DNA from: Pseudomonas sp. GD04019
Lineage (GTDB): Bacteria > Pseudomonadota > Gammaproteobacteria > Pseudomonadales > Pseudomonadaceae
Length of the DNA: 64,000 nt
NCBI RefSeq assembly: GCF_029837695.1
Contig: NZ_JAOEEA010000003.1
Span: 186,001-250,000 of the forward strand
Reading direction: 5' to 3'
Below, piece after piece: positions 50,071 through 60,144 of this stretch. The first letter of the stretch is position 1; each line of letters starts with the position of its first letter. The notes under the pieces were generated by a model. The model was not told the DNA's origin. It saw only the letters and a list, made by a program, of their open reading frames with translations, and made no database searches. Made by a program: the position numbers and the translations under genes.

Positions 50071-50762
50071 GTGATCAGGATCAGCTCGTGAAACTCGACT
50101 CCGAGAGCGTCGCCGCCTATCTGCGGCAGCACCCGGAATTCTTCGTCGACTTTGAGGAGCTGATCCCCGAGCTGCGCATTCCGCACCAGCCCGGCGAGGC
50201 CGTGTCGCTGGTGGAACGCCAGGTCAAACTGCTGCGCGAGCGCAACATCGAAATGCGCCATCGCCTGTCGCAGTTGATGGATGTGGCCCGCGACAACGAC
50301 CGCCTGTTCGACAAGACCCGCCGCCTGGTGCTCGACCTGCTCGACGCCACCAGCCTGGAAGAAGTGATCGGCGCGGTGGAAGACAGCCTGCGCCACGAGT
50401 TCCAGGTGCCCTTCGTCAGCCTGATTCTGTTCAGCGAAACGCCGCTGGGCGTCGGCCGCTCGGTCAGCTCGGCCGAGGCCCACCAGGCCATCGGCGGCCT
50501 GCTCGGCGGCGGCAAGACCACCTGCGGCGTGCTGCGCCCCAACGAGTTGGAGTTCCTCTTCGGCAGCGAGGAGTTCGCCCAGGTCGGCTCGGCCGCCGTG
50601 GTCAGCCTCACCTACCAGGGCCTGCACGGCGTACTCGCCATCGGCAGCCCGGACCCGCAACACTACAAGAGCAGCCTCGGCACCCTGTTCCTCGGCTACG
50701 TGGCCGAGGTCCTGGCCCGCGTGCTGCCGCGCTTCGCCGCGCCACTGCGCTCGGTACGCTGA
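50067..50762 (+). CDS. DUF484 family protein
   Basis: A 231-residue protein starting [20 protein letters not shown] with [20 protein letters not shown], the DUF484 hallmark; a GAF-like domain follows. Function unknown, but it is conserved between dapF and xerC in Gammaproteobacteria. ATGA overlap with dapF. Confidence 0.92.
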   Translation: MSDQDQLVKLDSESVAAYLRQHPEFFVDFEELIPELRIPHQPGEAVSLVERQVKLLRERNIEMRHRLSQLMDVARDNDRLFDKTRRLVLDLLDATSLEEVIGAVEDSLRHEFQVPFVSLILFSETPLGVGRSVSSAEAHQAIGGLLGGGKTTCGVLRPNELEFLFGSEEFAQVGSAAVVSLTYQGLHGVLAIGSPDPQHYKSSLGTLFLGYVAEVLARVLPRFAAPLRSVR

Positions 50763-50766
50763 TCCT

Positions 50767-50830
50767 GTGGGAGCGAGCTCTGCTCGCGAAGCGGCCAGCG
50801 CCTAGATTCGCGAGCAGAGCTCGCTCCTAC
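50767..50830. repeat. REP/BIME element 4
   Basis: Left arm GTGGGAGCGAGCTCTGCTCG plus CGAA (from 50767) and right arm 50807-50830 form an inverted pair (one mismatch) between the co-directional DUF484 and xerC genes; the other three copies lie between convergent genes. Confidence 0.9.
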
Positions 50831-50855
50831 CCGTACACCGCGCCTGGAGCCATCC

Positions 50856-51749
50856 ATGCAGGATCGACTGGACGCCTACCTCGAACACCTGCGCAGCGAG
50901 CGCCAAGTCTCCGTGCACACCCTCGACGGCTACCGCCGCGACCTGCTGAAGGTACTGGCCCTGTGCGAGAAACACGCCGTCACCAGCTGGGATGCCCTCG
51001 ACACCCGCACCCTGCGCGCCATGGTCGCCCGCCTGCACGGCCTGGGTCAGTCCAGCCGCTCGCTGGCGCGCCTGCTCTCGGCGGTGCGGGGCTTCTATCA
51101 ATACCTCGGCCGCGAAGGCCTGTGCCGGCATGATCCGGCCGGCGGGCTGAGCGCGCCCAAGGGCGAACGCCGCCTGCCGCGTGCGCTGGATGCCGACCGT
51201 ACGGCGCAACTGCTGGATGGCGGCGTGGAGGACGACTTTATCGCCCGCCGCGATCAGGCCATGCTCGAGCTGTTCTATTCCTCCGGCCTGCGCCTGTCCG
51301 AGCTGGTCGGCCTGGAGCTCGACGGCCTCGACCTGCCCGCCGGACTGGTGCGGGTGCGCGGCAAGGGCAACAAGGCCCGCGAGCTGCCGGTCGGGCGCAA
51401 GGCGCGTGAGGCCATGGAGGCCTGGCTGCCGCTGCGCGCGCTGGCCAACCCGCAGGACGGCGCGGTGTTTGTCGGCCGCCAGGGCAAGCGCCTGACCCCC
51501 CGCGCCATCCAGCTGCGGGTACGCGCGGCCGGCGTGCGCGAGCTGGGCCAGCACCTGCATCCGCATATGCTCAGGCACAGCTTCGCCAGCCATATGCTGG
51601 AGTCCAGCCAGGACCTGCGCGCCGTGCAGGAACTGCTGGGCCACGCCGATATCGCCACCACGCAGATCTACACCCACCTGGACTTCCAGCACCTGGCCAA
51701 GGTCTACGACGGCGCCCACCCCCGGGCCAAACGCAAGAGCGAATCCTGA
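50856..51749 (+). CDS. xerC: Tyrosine recombinase XerC
   Basis: A 297-residue tyrosine recombinase that acts with XerD at dif to resolve chromosome dimers. The N-terminal core-binding domain is followed by the catalytic domain with [15 protein letters not shown] (first Arg), [14 protein letters not shown] (His-x-x-Arg), [16 protein letters not shown] (His and the tyrosine nucleophile). The gene is chromosomal housekeeping by context, not an island integrase. Confidence 0.95.
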   Translation: MQDRLDAYLEHLRSERQVSVHTLDGYRRDLLKVLALCEKHAVTSWDALDTRTLRAMVARLHGLGQSSRSLARLLSAVRGFYQYLGREGLCRHDPAGGLSAPKGERRLPRALDADRTAQLLDGGVEDDFIARRDQAMLELFYSSGLRLSELVGLELDGLDLPAGLVRVRGKGNKARELPVGRKAREAMEAWLPLRALANPQDGAVFVGRQGKRLTPRAIQLRVRAAGVRELGQHLHPHMLRHSFASHMLESSQDLRAVQELLGHADIATTQIYTHLDFQHLAKVYDGAHPRAKRKSES

Positions 51750-52444
51750 TGAGCATCCGCCTGATCACCTTCGACCTCGACGACACCCTGTGGGACGTGG
51801 CGCCGGTCATGCACAGCGCCGAGGCGGCTTTGCGCGACTGGCTAGCCGCCGAGGCGCCGTGCCTGGGGCCGGTGCCGATCGAACATCTGTGGGCGATTCG
51901 TGCGCGCCTGCTGGAGGCGGACCCCGGACTCAAACATCGCCTCAGCGAGCTGCGTCGGCGCATTCTGCTGCACGCCCTGCTCGACGCCGGCTATACCCAA
52001 GGCGAGGCCGACGAGCTGGCCGAGCTGGGCTTCCAGGTGTTCCTCGCCGCGCGCCATCAGGTGCAGCTGTTCCCCGAGGTGCATCCGACCCTGGAGCGCC
52101 TGGCCATGCGCTACACCCTCGGCGTGATCACCAATGGCAACGCCGACGTGCGCCGCCTGGGCCTGGCCGACTACTTCCGCTTCGCCCTGTGCGCCGAGGA
52201 ACTGGGCATCGGCAAGCCCGACCCGCATCCGTTCCAGACCGCCCTGCAGCACGCCGGGGTGGCAGCCGAGCAGGCCGTGCATATCGGCGACCACCCCAGC
52301 GACGATATCGCCGGTGCCCGCGCCGCCGGCCTGCGTGCCATCTGGTTCAACCCGCAGAACAAGGCCTGGGAGGGCGAGCAGGCACCAGATGCGCAGATCC
52401 GCAGCCTGGCCGAACTGCCGGCGCTGCTGGAACGTTGGAGCTGA
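51749..52444 (+). CDS. HAD-superfamily hydrolase, subfamily IA
   Basis: A 231-residue phosphatase. Motif I is TFDLDDTLWD, motif II YTLGVITNGN, motif III includes the lysine of GIGKPDPHPF, and motif IV IGDHPSDDIAGARAAG. It resembles YigB, which in E. coli dephosphorylates a riboflavin intermediate and FMN. It overlaps the xerC stop (TGATG), as known for xerC-yigB pairs. Confidence 0.92.
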   Translation: MSIRLITFDLDDTLWDVAPVMHSAEAALRDWLAAEAPCLGPVPIEHLWAIRARLLEADPGLKHRLSELRRRILLHALLDAGYTQGEADELAELGFQVFLAARHQVQLFPEVHPTLERLAMRYTLGVITNGNADVRRLGLADYFRFALCAEELGIGKPDPHPFQTALQHAGVAAEQAVHIGDHPSDDIAGARAAGLRAIWFNPQNKAWEGEQAPDAQIRSLAELPALLERWS

Positions 52445-52453
52445 ACGAACGTC

Positions 52454-52490
52454 CATGAAAAAGCCCGCCGAATTGGCGGGCTTTTTCATG
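52454..52490. terminator. Bidirectional terminator between HAD gene and sutA
   Basis: CATGAAAAAGCCCGCC and its inverse copy form a 16-bp stem with a 5-base loop, with T- and A-runs on each side. It serves the HAD gene on the plus strand and sutA on the minus strand. Confidence 0.92.
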
Positions 52491-52503
52491 CCGGCGGCAG
52501 TCC

Positions 52504-52830
52504 TCAGATGGGACGGCTGCCGTACTTGCTGTCCGGCTTCTTGGGCGGGTCGGCCACCACGTTGGGCTCGATCTCCTGCACCGCACCGCCACGCGCGAGG
52601 AACTCTTCCATGGCCTTGGCCAGAGCGTCGCGCTCCTTCTGCTTGGCTTCTACGCTGGGCAGTTCCTCGATTTCCTCGGCAGCCTTGGCCTTCTTGCCGG
52701 GCTTGCTGCCGGACTCGGCGGCTTCACTGCCGTCGTCGCCGTCATCGCCGGCGTCGGCCGCTTCCAGCTCATCGCCCTCGTCCTCGTCGGCGCCTTCCAG
52801 GTCGTCCTGTTCCAGTTCTTCGTCGCTCAT
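52504..52830 (-). CDS. sutA: Transcriptional regulator SutA
   Basis: A 108-residue acidic protein: a disordered N-terminal half rich in Asp/Glu/Gly, a lysine-containing helix (SVEAKQKERDALAKAMEEFL) and a conserved C-terminal EPNVVADPPKKPDSKYG-SRPI segment. SutA of P. aeruginosa binds RNA polymerase and stimulates expression in slow-growing cells; the gene is found at this position by my recollection. Confidence 0.92.
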   Translation of the reverse strand: MSDEELEQDDLEGADEDEGDELEAADAGDDGDDGSEAAESGSKPGKKAKAAEEIEELPSVEAKQKERDALAKAMEEFLARGGAVQEIEPNVVADPPKKPDSKYGSRPI

Positions 52831-52908
52831 GTTCTACCTCATGACTTGCGCAGAGCAGGTTACTTATAGCCCAGCGGCACGCATTGCAAAAATGCCGCTG
52901 GAAAAATT

Positions 52909-53352
52909 TTATCGGCGGGTCGCGCCTTCGCGCAGCTCGCCTTGCAGGGTCGCCAGCACCCGGCGGGAGCCGCCATGGTCGCGGTGCTCGCCGAGATAGA
53001 TGCCTTGCCAGGTGCCGAGGTTCAATCGACCTTCGCTGACTGGCAGACTCAGTTGACAGCCCAGCAGGCTGGACTTGAAATGCGCCGGCAGATCGTCCGG
53101 CCCTTCGTAGTCGTGCTCGTAGCCTTGCGCACCCTGGGGCACAAGACGGTTGAAGAAGCGCTCGAAGTCACGTCGCACCGCACCATCGGCATTCTCGTTG
53201 ATGGTCAGCGAGGCGGACGTGTGCTGCAGCCACATGTGCAAAAGCCCCACCCGGTAATCGGCCAGCTCCGGCAATGCCTGCAGGAGCTCGTCGCTCACCA
53301 GATGAAAACCGCGCGCCCGGGCACGCAAACTGATCAGCCGTTGTTGCCACAT
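52909..53352 (-). CDS. yjbQ: YjbQ family protein
   Basis: A 147-residue protein with [19 protein letters not shown] and [19 protein letters not shown], the two conserved segments of the UPF0047/YjbQ family. Weak thiamine-phosphate synthase activity has been described for members. Its gene is divergent from nothing close; a long gap of 154 bases without features separates it from the ammonium transporter terminator. Confidence 0.92.
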   Translation of the reverse strand: MWQQRLISLRARARGFHLVSDELLQALPELADYRVGLLHMWLQHTSASLTINENADGAVRRDFERFFNRLVPQGAQGYEHDYEGPDDLPAHFKSSLLGCQLSLPVSEGRLNLGTWQGIYLGEHRDHGGSRRVLATLQGELREGATRR

Positions 53353-53460
53353 TTGCCAGCACCTGCAGCATCTAATGGCGGCGCATTTTAGAGCCTGTCC
53401 GCGGCCTTTTCACCTGGCGGCGCGGGAAATTTCCAATCCGTCGATGGGCTCGCAGCAGAC

Positions 53461-53484
53461 AAAACGAAGGGCGCCGCAGCGCCC
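53461..53484 (-). terminator. Terminator of the second ammonium transporter gene
   Basis: On the minus strand GGGCGC-TGCG-GCGCCC is followed by TTCGTTTT, 23 bases past the stop. Confidence 0.7.
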
Positions 53485-53506
53485 CTGGTCTGACCACCGG
53501 CTGGCG

Positions 53507-54757
<1,251 letters not shown>

Positions 54758-54811
54758 CTAGTACTCCGTTGTACCGGTTGCACAGAGCCGCGCCGCCGTT
54801 GGCGCGCAATG

Positions 54812-54837
54812 AAAAACGCCCGGCGAACCGGGCGTTT
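54812..54837 (-). terminator. Terminator of the glnK-amtB unit
   Basis: On the minus strand AAACGCCCGG pairs with CCGGGCGTTT (6-base loop) and is followed by TT, 17 bases past the amtB stop. Confidence 0.85.
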
Positions 54838-54853
54838 GGTGTTGCTGCAGGGC

Positions 54854-56170
54854 TTACAGGTTGTAGCCGCGCTCGTTGTGCTCGGAGAGGTCGAGGCCAA
54901 CGGTCTCGGACTCTTCGTTGACGCGCAGGCCCATCACCAGGTCCAGCACCTTGAGGATCACGAAGGTGACGATGCCGGTGTAGACCACGGTGACCAGCAC
55001 GCCGACGATCTGGATCCAGACCTGGCCGCCGATGTCTTCCACGCTGCCGAAGCCACCCAGGGCCGGAGCAGCGAACACGCCGGTCAGGATGGCGCCGACG
55101 ATGCCGCCGATGCCGTGTACGCCGAAGGCGTCCAGGGAGTCGTCGTAGCCCAGCTTGCGCTTCAGGCTGGTGGCGCAGAAGAAGCAGATCACGCCAGCGG
55201 ACAGACCGATGACCAGGGCGCCCATCGGGCCGGCGGTACCGGCGGCCGGGGTGATGGCGACCAGACCGGCGACTACACCGGAAGCGATGCCCAGGGCGCT
55301 CGGCTTACCGTGGGTGACCCACTCGGCGAACATCCAGCCCAGAGCAGCGGCGGCGGTGGCGATCTGGGTGACCAGCATGGCCATACCGGCGGTGCCGTTG
55401 GCGGCGACGGCGGAACCGGCGTTGAAGCCGAACCAGCCGATCCACAGCATGGCGGCGCCGATCAGGGTATAGCCCAGGTTGTGCGGAGCCATCGGGGTGG
55501 TCGGGTAGCCTTTACGCTTGCCCAGCACCAGGCAGGCCACCAGACCAGCGATACCGGCGTTGATGTGCACCACGGTGCCACCGGCGAAGTCGAGGACGCC
55601 TTCGTCCCACAGGAAGGCGCCGTCGCCGGACCAGACCATGTGGCACATCGGGGCGTAGACCAGGGTGAACCAGACGGCCATGAAGATCAGCATCGCGGAG
55701 AACTTCATGCGCTCGGCGAAGGCGCCGACGATCAGGGCCGGAGTGATGATAGCGAAGGTCATCTGGAAGACGATGAACACGCTTTCCGGGAAGGCCGCGA
55801 TCAGGCTGTCAGGGGTCAGGCCACTGAGGAACGCCTTGTTCAGGCCGCCGACGAAGGAGTTCAGGTTGGTGACGCCCTTCTCCATGCCGGTGGTGTCGAA
55901 GGCCAGGCTGTAGCCGTAGACCACCCAGAGGATGCTGATCAGGCCGGTGATGGCGAAGCACTGCATCATCACCGAGAGAACGTTCTTGGAGCGGACCATG
56001 CCGCTATAGAACAGCGCCAGGCCCGGGATGGTCATGAACAGCACCAGAGCGGTGGCGGTCAGCATCCAGGCGGTGTCGCCGGAGTTGAGTACGACCTCGT
56101 CAGCCATGGCCAGGCCAGGGGTTACGAGGGACAAAAGGGCTCCTAGCCCTGCGATCTTACGCAGAGTCAT
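54854..56170 (-). CDS. amtB: Ammonium transporter AmtB
   Basis: A 438-residue ammonium channel with a cleaved signal peptide (MTLRKIAGLGALLSLVTPGL) before the eleven spans. The pore-region histidines are in TVVHINAGIAGL and FGVHGIGGIVGA, and the ammonium-binding aspartate region is in NFAGG-like LDFAGGTVV. It follows glnK by 35 bases; GlnK closes the channel in nitrogen-rich cells. The pair is expressed from the sigma-54 promoter upstream of glnK. Confidence 0.95.
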   Translation of the reverse strand: MTLRKIAGLGALLSLVTPGLAMADEVVLNSGDTAWMLTATALVLFMTIPGLALFYSGMVRSKNVLSVMMQCFAITGLISILWVVYGYSLAFDTTGMEKGVTNLNSFVGGLNKAFLSGLTPDSLIAAFPESVFIVFQMTFAIITPALIVGAFAERMKFSAMLIFMAVWFTLVYAPMCHMVWSGDGAFLWDEGVLDFAGGTVVHINAGIAGLVACLVLGKRKGYPTTPMAPHNLGYTLIGAAMLWIGWFGFNAGSAVAANGTAGMAMLVTQIATAAAALGWMFAEWVTHGKPSALGIASGVVAGLVAITPAAGTAGPMGALVIGLSAGVICFFCATSLKRKLGYDDSLDAFGVHGIGGIVGAILTGVFAAPALGGFGSVEDIGGQVWIQIVGVLVTVVYTGIVTFVILKVLDLVMGLRVNEESETVGLDLSEHNERGYNL

Positions 56171-56205
56171 GTGTTTTTCTCCTGGGGCGTGTTGGGTTCT
56201 GAGGC

Positions 56206-56694
<489 letters not shown>

Positions 56695-56742
56695 TCATCC
56701 TGCACACCGGTACTGCATCGGTGCACGCGTCATGGGGTGTTA

Positions 56743-56758
56743 AGCAGAAAGCTTGCCA
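56743..56758 (-). promoter_or_regulatory. Sigma-54 promoter of glnK-amtB
   Basis: Read on the minus strand, TGGCAAG-CTTT-CTGCT matches the -24/-12 consensus TGGCACG-N4-TTGCW at 11 of 12 defined positions apart from two mismatches outside the GG and GC, which are kept at the 10-base spacing. Transcription would start near 56732. It lies in the 413-base gap between glnK and ubiK. Confidence 0.75.
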
Positions 56759-56834
56759 GCTATGCCAAAAGGCCACTTTTTCATGCAGTTAGGCCCTCTC
56801 CGCGGTGATCCGCGCAGATTGACCGGCAGGTCAT

Positions 56835-56851
56835 TGCACAGCATTGGTGCG
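56835..56851. promoter_or_regulatory. NtrC-binding site upstream of glnK
   Basis: TGCACAGCATTGGTGCG fits the NtrC dyad TGCACCA-N3-TGGTGCA (GCAC-N7-GTGC). Its centre is about 111 bases upstream of the predicted start, the usual enhancer distance for NtrC at sigma-54 promoters. Confidence 0.7.
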
Positions 56852-56957
56852 CGGCAGCTCCCTGCCATGATCAAAAACCGTGCACTCGCTGCCCCGCCCT
56901 GGCCGGCGCGGGCCGCGTGCTACACTGCCAGCCGTTTGCTCACGGAATAAACCGCCC

Positions 56958-57218
56958 ATGCTGCCGCCCAAAGCCATTCTCGATACCCTCGCCAGCCACG
57001 CCTCGCGCCTGTTCAGCGGTGAGAATCCATTGCCGCGTAGCGAGTTCGAGGCGCAGTTCAAGGCCCTACTGCAGAGCGCCTTCGGCAAGCTGGATCTGGT
57101 CAGCCGCGAAGAGTTCGACAGCCAGATGGCCGTGCTGGCCCGCACTCGCGCCCGCCTGGAAGCTCTGGAAGCCAAGCTGGCGGAGCTGGAAGCCCAACAG
57201 AAACCACCCGCCGAGTAA
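56958..57218 (+). CDS. ubiK: Ubiquinone biosynthesis accessory factor UbiK
   Basis: An 86-residue BMFP-family protein (YqiC-like): an amphipathic N-terminal part with LFSGENPLPRSEFEAQFKALL and a C-terminal coiled coil (LEALEAKLAELEAQQ) that forms trimers. UbiK binds UbiJ and lipid to aid ubiquinone hydroxylation. It is followed by yifB after 34 bases, as in PAO1 by memory. Confidence 0.93.
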   Translation: MLPPKAILDTLASHASRLFSGENPLPRSEFEAQFKALLQSAFGKLDLVSREEFDSQMAVLARTRARLEALEAKLAELEAQQKPPAE

Positions 57219-57252
57219 GTCCATCGGCGGGCATGCGATCAAGGAGTGATCC

Positions 57253-58197
57253 ATGTCCCTGGCCATCGTCCACAGCCGCGCCCAGGTAGGCGTCGAAGCC
57301 CCGCCGGTTACCGTCGAGGCGCACCTGGCCAACGGCCTGCCGAGCATGGCCCTGGTCGGCCTGCCCGAGGCCGCGGTCAAGGAAAGCAAGGATCGCGTGC
57401 GCAGCGCGATTCAGAACTCCGGCTTCGAATTCCCCGCGCGCAGGATCACGCTCAATCTCGCCCCCGCCGACCTGCCCAAGGACGGTGGCCGCTTCGACCT
57501 GGCCATCGCCCTCGGCGTACTGGCCGCCAGCGGCCAGGTGCCGGTCGACAGACTGGCCGAGCTGGAATGCCTCGGCGAACTGGCGCTATCCGGTGAGTTA
57601 CGTCCGGTCCAGGGTGTGCTGCCGGCGGCCCTGGCTGCCCGCGCCGCCGGACGCACCCTGGTGGTGCCCAGCGCCAATGCCGAGGAAGCCTGCCTGGCTT
57701 CCGGCCTGAAAGTGCTGGCCGTCGATCACCTGCTGCAGATCGCCGCGCACCTCAACGGCCATACGCCACTGGCACCGCACCAGGCCAACGGCCTGCTGCG
57801 CGAGACGCCAGCCTATCCGGACCTGGCCGAAGTGCAGGGCCAGCAGGCGGCCAAACGCGCCCTGCTGATCGCCGCCAGTGGTAGCCACAACCTGCTTTTC
57901 TCAGGCCCTCCGGGTACTGGCAAGACCCTGCTCGCCAGCCGCCTGCCCGGCCTGCTGCCACCACTGTCCGAAGAAGAGGCACTGGAAGTGGCCGCCATCC
58001 ATTCGGTGGCCAGCCTGGAGCCGCTGGCGGCCTGGCCCCAGCGCCCCTTCAGGCAGCCGCACCACTCTGCTTCCGGACCGGCACTGGTGGGTGGCGGTAG
58101 TCGCCCGCAACCCGGGGAAATTACCTTGGCCCATCAGGGTGTGCTGTTCCTCGATGAGCGATTCGTTTTGCTTTCAAGCACTGACTGTCAAAGATAG
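57253..58197 (+). pseudogene. yifB: YifB/ComM-family ATPase gene, broken by island insertion
   Basis: The first 302 codons are normal: the ChlI-like N-terminal domain (SLAIVHSRAQVGVEAPPVTV), Walker A FSGPPGTGKTLLASRLPG and Walker B GVLFLDE. The next codons should read LPEF and continue for about 190 residues; instead RFVLLSSTDCQR and a stop follow. Thus the Mg-chelatase C-terminal domains are missing, and any product would be truncated within the AAA+ core. ComM helps natural transformation and is a known insertion target for islands in Acinetobacter. The missing half was not found before 64000. Confidence 0.9.
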
Positions 58198-58342
58198 GCT
58201 TAGGTACTAATTTCTATACAATTTTCATGTCCACAGCAGCCTACGAAATTGTCAGATTCAGCTTTGTCAAAATCCGGAATCAATCAGGTGCGGATTTTCA
58301 GCTTGGCTGAGCTTTGAACCAATATTTCTATAAGGATCGCAG

Positions 58343-59347
58343 TTGAAAAATTTCGACTTTCAACCAAGCCAATGGCAGCAACAGTTCATTAGCGAGTTTG
58401 TGGCAACAGACCGACAAAGAAATACTTTGGTTGCGGCTTATGGCACTGGAAAAACTCTAGCTGCAATTCACGCCGCACAAAAAAGGCTTGAGCAAGGCAA
58501 AAGCAAAAAGCTGGTAGTTCTTTCAGACATGCGAGTGCGCCTTGAAATGTGGGCAGAGACGGCAATGAACAATCAAATTGACCTCCGCCTGGCCGACAGC
58601 ACCTCAGTTAAGGATGGAATAGCTCTTTCGTACAGAGACCTACCCAATAATGATAATTTAGATCGCCTAATGGAGCTCGCCTCCACAGGCGGACTACTAA
58701 TCATCGTTGATGACTTACACAGGAGCCAAACCGCAGCGATCAATTTTGTCGACCAGCTATTAGATGAAAATGATACCAATCAGTGCCTTTTCATTTCGAG
58801 CACACCACTGATTGGAAGCACTATTGATTGGACATTTCGCATCGAACGGGAGTTCTACCTCACCTCTGGCGAGCTAATTCTACCCGACACAAAACTACAT
58901 ATTGCCAAATTATCCCCCAGTCTAAATTTGTTGCCGGCCTTACATGCCAAAACAAAAAGCCTAGACGATTTAAACTGGCGTCAATTTGAAATCATTATCT
59001 ATGAACTACTCCAGTCTGACGGATTTGAAGTTGAGCTTATGCGTGGCTCTAAAGATAATGGGGTAGATATTGTTGCCGTCAAAGACCTTGGCGAACACGG
59101 TTTATTCAAAGCTCTTTGGCAAGCCAAAAAATATAAATCCGGCAGAAAGATCGGAATCGAAACAATCCGGGAACTGGCGGACGTTAGAAACGAACACAAG
59201 GCCAGCAAAGGAATCATTGTCACTTCTAGCTTCCTGACCTCTGGAGCCTTGCAACGAGTTCAGCGCGATCAATACATGCTAGGAAAAGTAGACCGGAACG
59301 ACTTAGACGCGTGGATTGAAAGAAAGCTATTCGGGCATAATAACTAA
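58343..59347 (+). CDS. NTPase-Mrr restriction endonuclease fusion
   Basis: A 334-residue protein starting at TTG (58343), with AAGGATC upstream. The N-terminal half is one P-loop domain like the first domain of SF2 helicases: Walker A AAYGTGKT (31-38), Walker B LIIVDD (119-124) and an SSTP segment (152-155) where motif III SAT would lie. The second helicase domain is absent; only about 50 residues separate SSTP from the C-terminal Mrr-type nuclease (about 207-310), whose catalytic residues are visible as the GVD Asp242 and QAK (260-262). Mrr enzymes cut modified or foreign DNA. The architecture suggests a defence nuclease gated by NTP binding. It is AT-rich and the next gene starts 31 bases later. 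Confidence 0.8.
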   Translation: MKNFDFQPSQWQQQFISEFVATDRQRNTLVAAYGTGKTLAAIHAAQKRLEQGKSKKLVVLSDMRVRLEMWAETAMNNQIDLRLADSTSVKDGIALSYRDLPNNDNLDRLMELASTGGLLIIVDDLHRSQTAAINFVDQLLDENDTNQCLFISSTPLIGSTIDWTFRIEREFYLTSGELILPDTKLHIAKLSPSLNLLPALHAKTKSLDDLNWRQFEIIIYELLQSDGFEVELMRGSKDNGVDIVAVKDLGEHGLFKALWQAKKYKSGRKIGIETIRELADVRNEHKASKGIIVTSSFLTSGALQRVQRDQYMLGKVDRNDLDAWIERKLFGHNN

Positions 59348-59378
59348 AGCACTAAAAATTACCCGAAGGAGCACATCG

Positions 59379-60083
59379 GTGAGACCTGGTGATATTTTGC
59401 TGGTTACAGGCTTGGCTGCTCATTCAAAAGCTATTGTCTACGCGCAAAAACCTTTTTACTTGAAAGCAAAGTCTAGTCATGTCGCAGTAATCTACGCAGA
59501 AAACGCTATTGTTCACTCTATCGGCGGCAAGGGGGTGCACCTTGCTGAGATGATAGATGAACTTAAGTCATGCCAACCGGACTGGCGAGTAATGCGCCTT
59601 AGAGGCTTGACGGAAGCCCAGGAAGAGGAGCTACAGAAGAGCGCCCTGTACTTTCAGAGGCAAAAATATAATCGTGCGATTATGATGGGTGGAAACAAAG
59701 TGTCCTCTTTCTGCTCTGAGTTTGCCGTCAAAGCTTACAAACATGCAGGGATCCGCATATTTAATGGAAAAAAGGCAAGCAAAATTCTGCCCGCTGACTT
59801 CGATAAGGAATTTGACTGCCAGGAAGCTTGGGCTGATGTAACACATGAGTATTCCCAGCATTTAGTCTCATGGCAGGAAATGCTACCACTCATACGGGCG
59901 AATTTTGCGCTTCAACAGGTAGTACTGGCTAGACGCCACATCCACAGCCAATATAGAAAGAAGATTTTTGATTACTTTGAAACCCACGGCTCGCCTAATA
60001 TGCAAAAGGCGGTAGCTGAGGTTAAGGAGAATCTTCGCGAGAAAAGAATTCTACATTTCTGGGATGAAAATGACGCAAAATAG
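59379..60083 (+). CDS. Permuted NlpC/P60 (YiiX/YebB-like) cysteine hydrolase
   Basis: A 234-residue protein from GTG 59379, with GAAGGA eight bases upstream (an earlier in-frame TTG overlaps the nuclease gene by 32 bases). The N-terminus RPGDILLVTG, then SSHVAVIYA with His34, and FCSEFA with Cys112 give the permuted papain-like order His-then-Cys of YiiX-like and LRAT-like proteins. Members act as peptidases, amidases or lipid acyl-transferases. About 120 C-terminal residues have no recognised domain. It is AT-rich like its neighbour and almost certainly co-transcribed with it. Confidence 0.75.
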   Translation: MRPGDILLVTGLAAHSKAIVYAQKPFYLKAKSSHVAVIYAENAIVHSIGGKGVHLAEMIDELKSCQPDWRVMRLRGLTEAQEEELQKSALYFQRQKYNRAIMMGGNKVSSFCSEFAVKAYKHAGIRIFNGKKASKILPADFDKEFDCQEAWADVTHEYSQHLVSWQEMLPLIRANFALQQVVLARRHIHSQYRKKIFDYFETHGSPNMQKAVAEVKENLREKRILHFWDENDAK

Positions 60084-60144
60084 CTGCTATTGACTTAGCT
60101 CAGCTATACCAGCACAGGACAATAGCCAAAGGGTTGATGCCTAG

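Noticed and set aside
50856-51749. xerC as the integrase of the island
   Set aside because: It sits in the conserved dapF-DUF484-xerC-HAD context, 6.4 kb before the island border, and matches chromosomal XerC.
56709-56725. Second NtrC site near glnK
   Set aside because: Only the right half GGTGCA matches and it lies downstream of the predicted start.
58160-58342. Promoter of the NTPase-Mrr gene
   Set aside because: TATACA at 58215 and TTGGCT near 58303 were considered, but none has a partner element at the right spacing.
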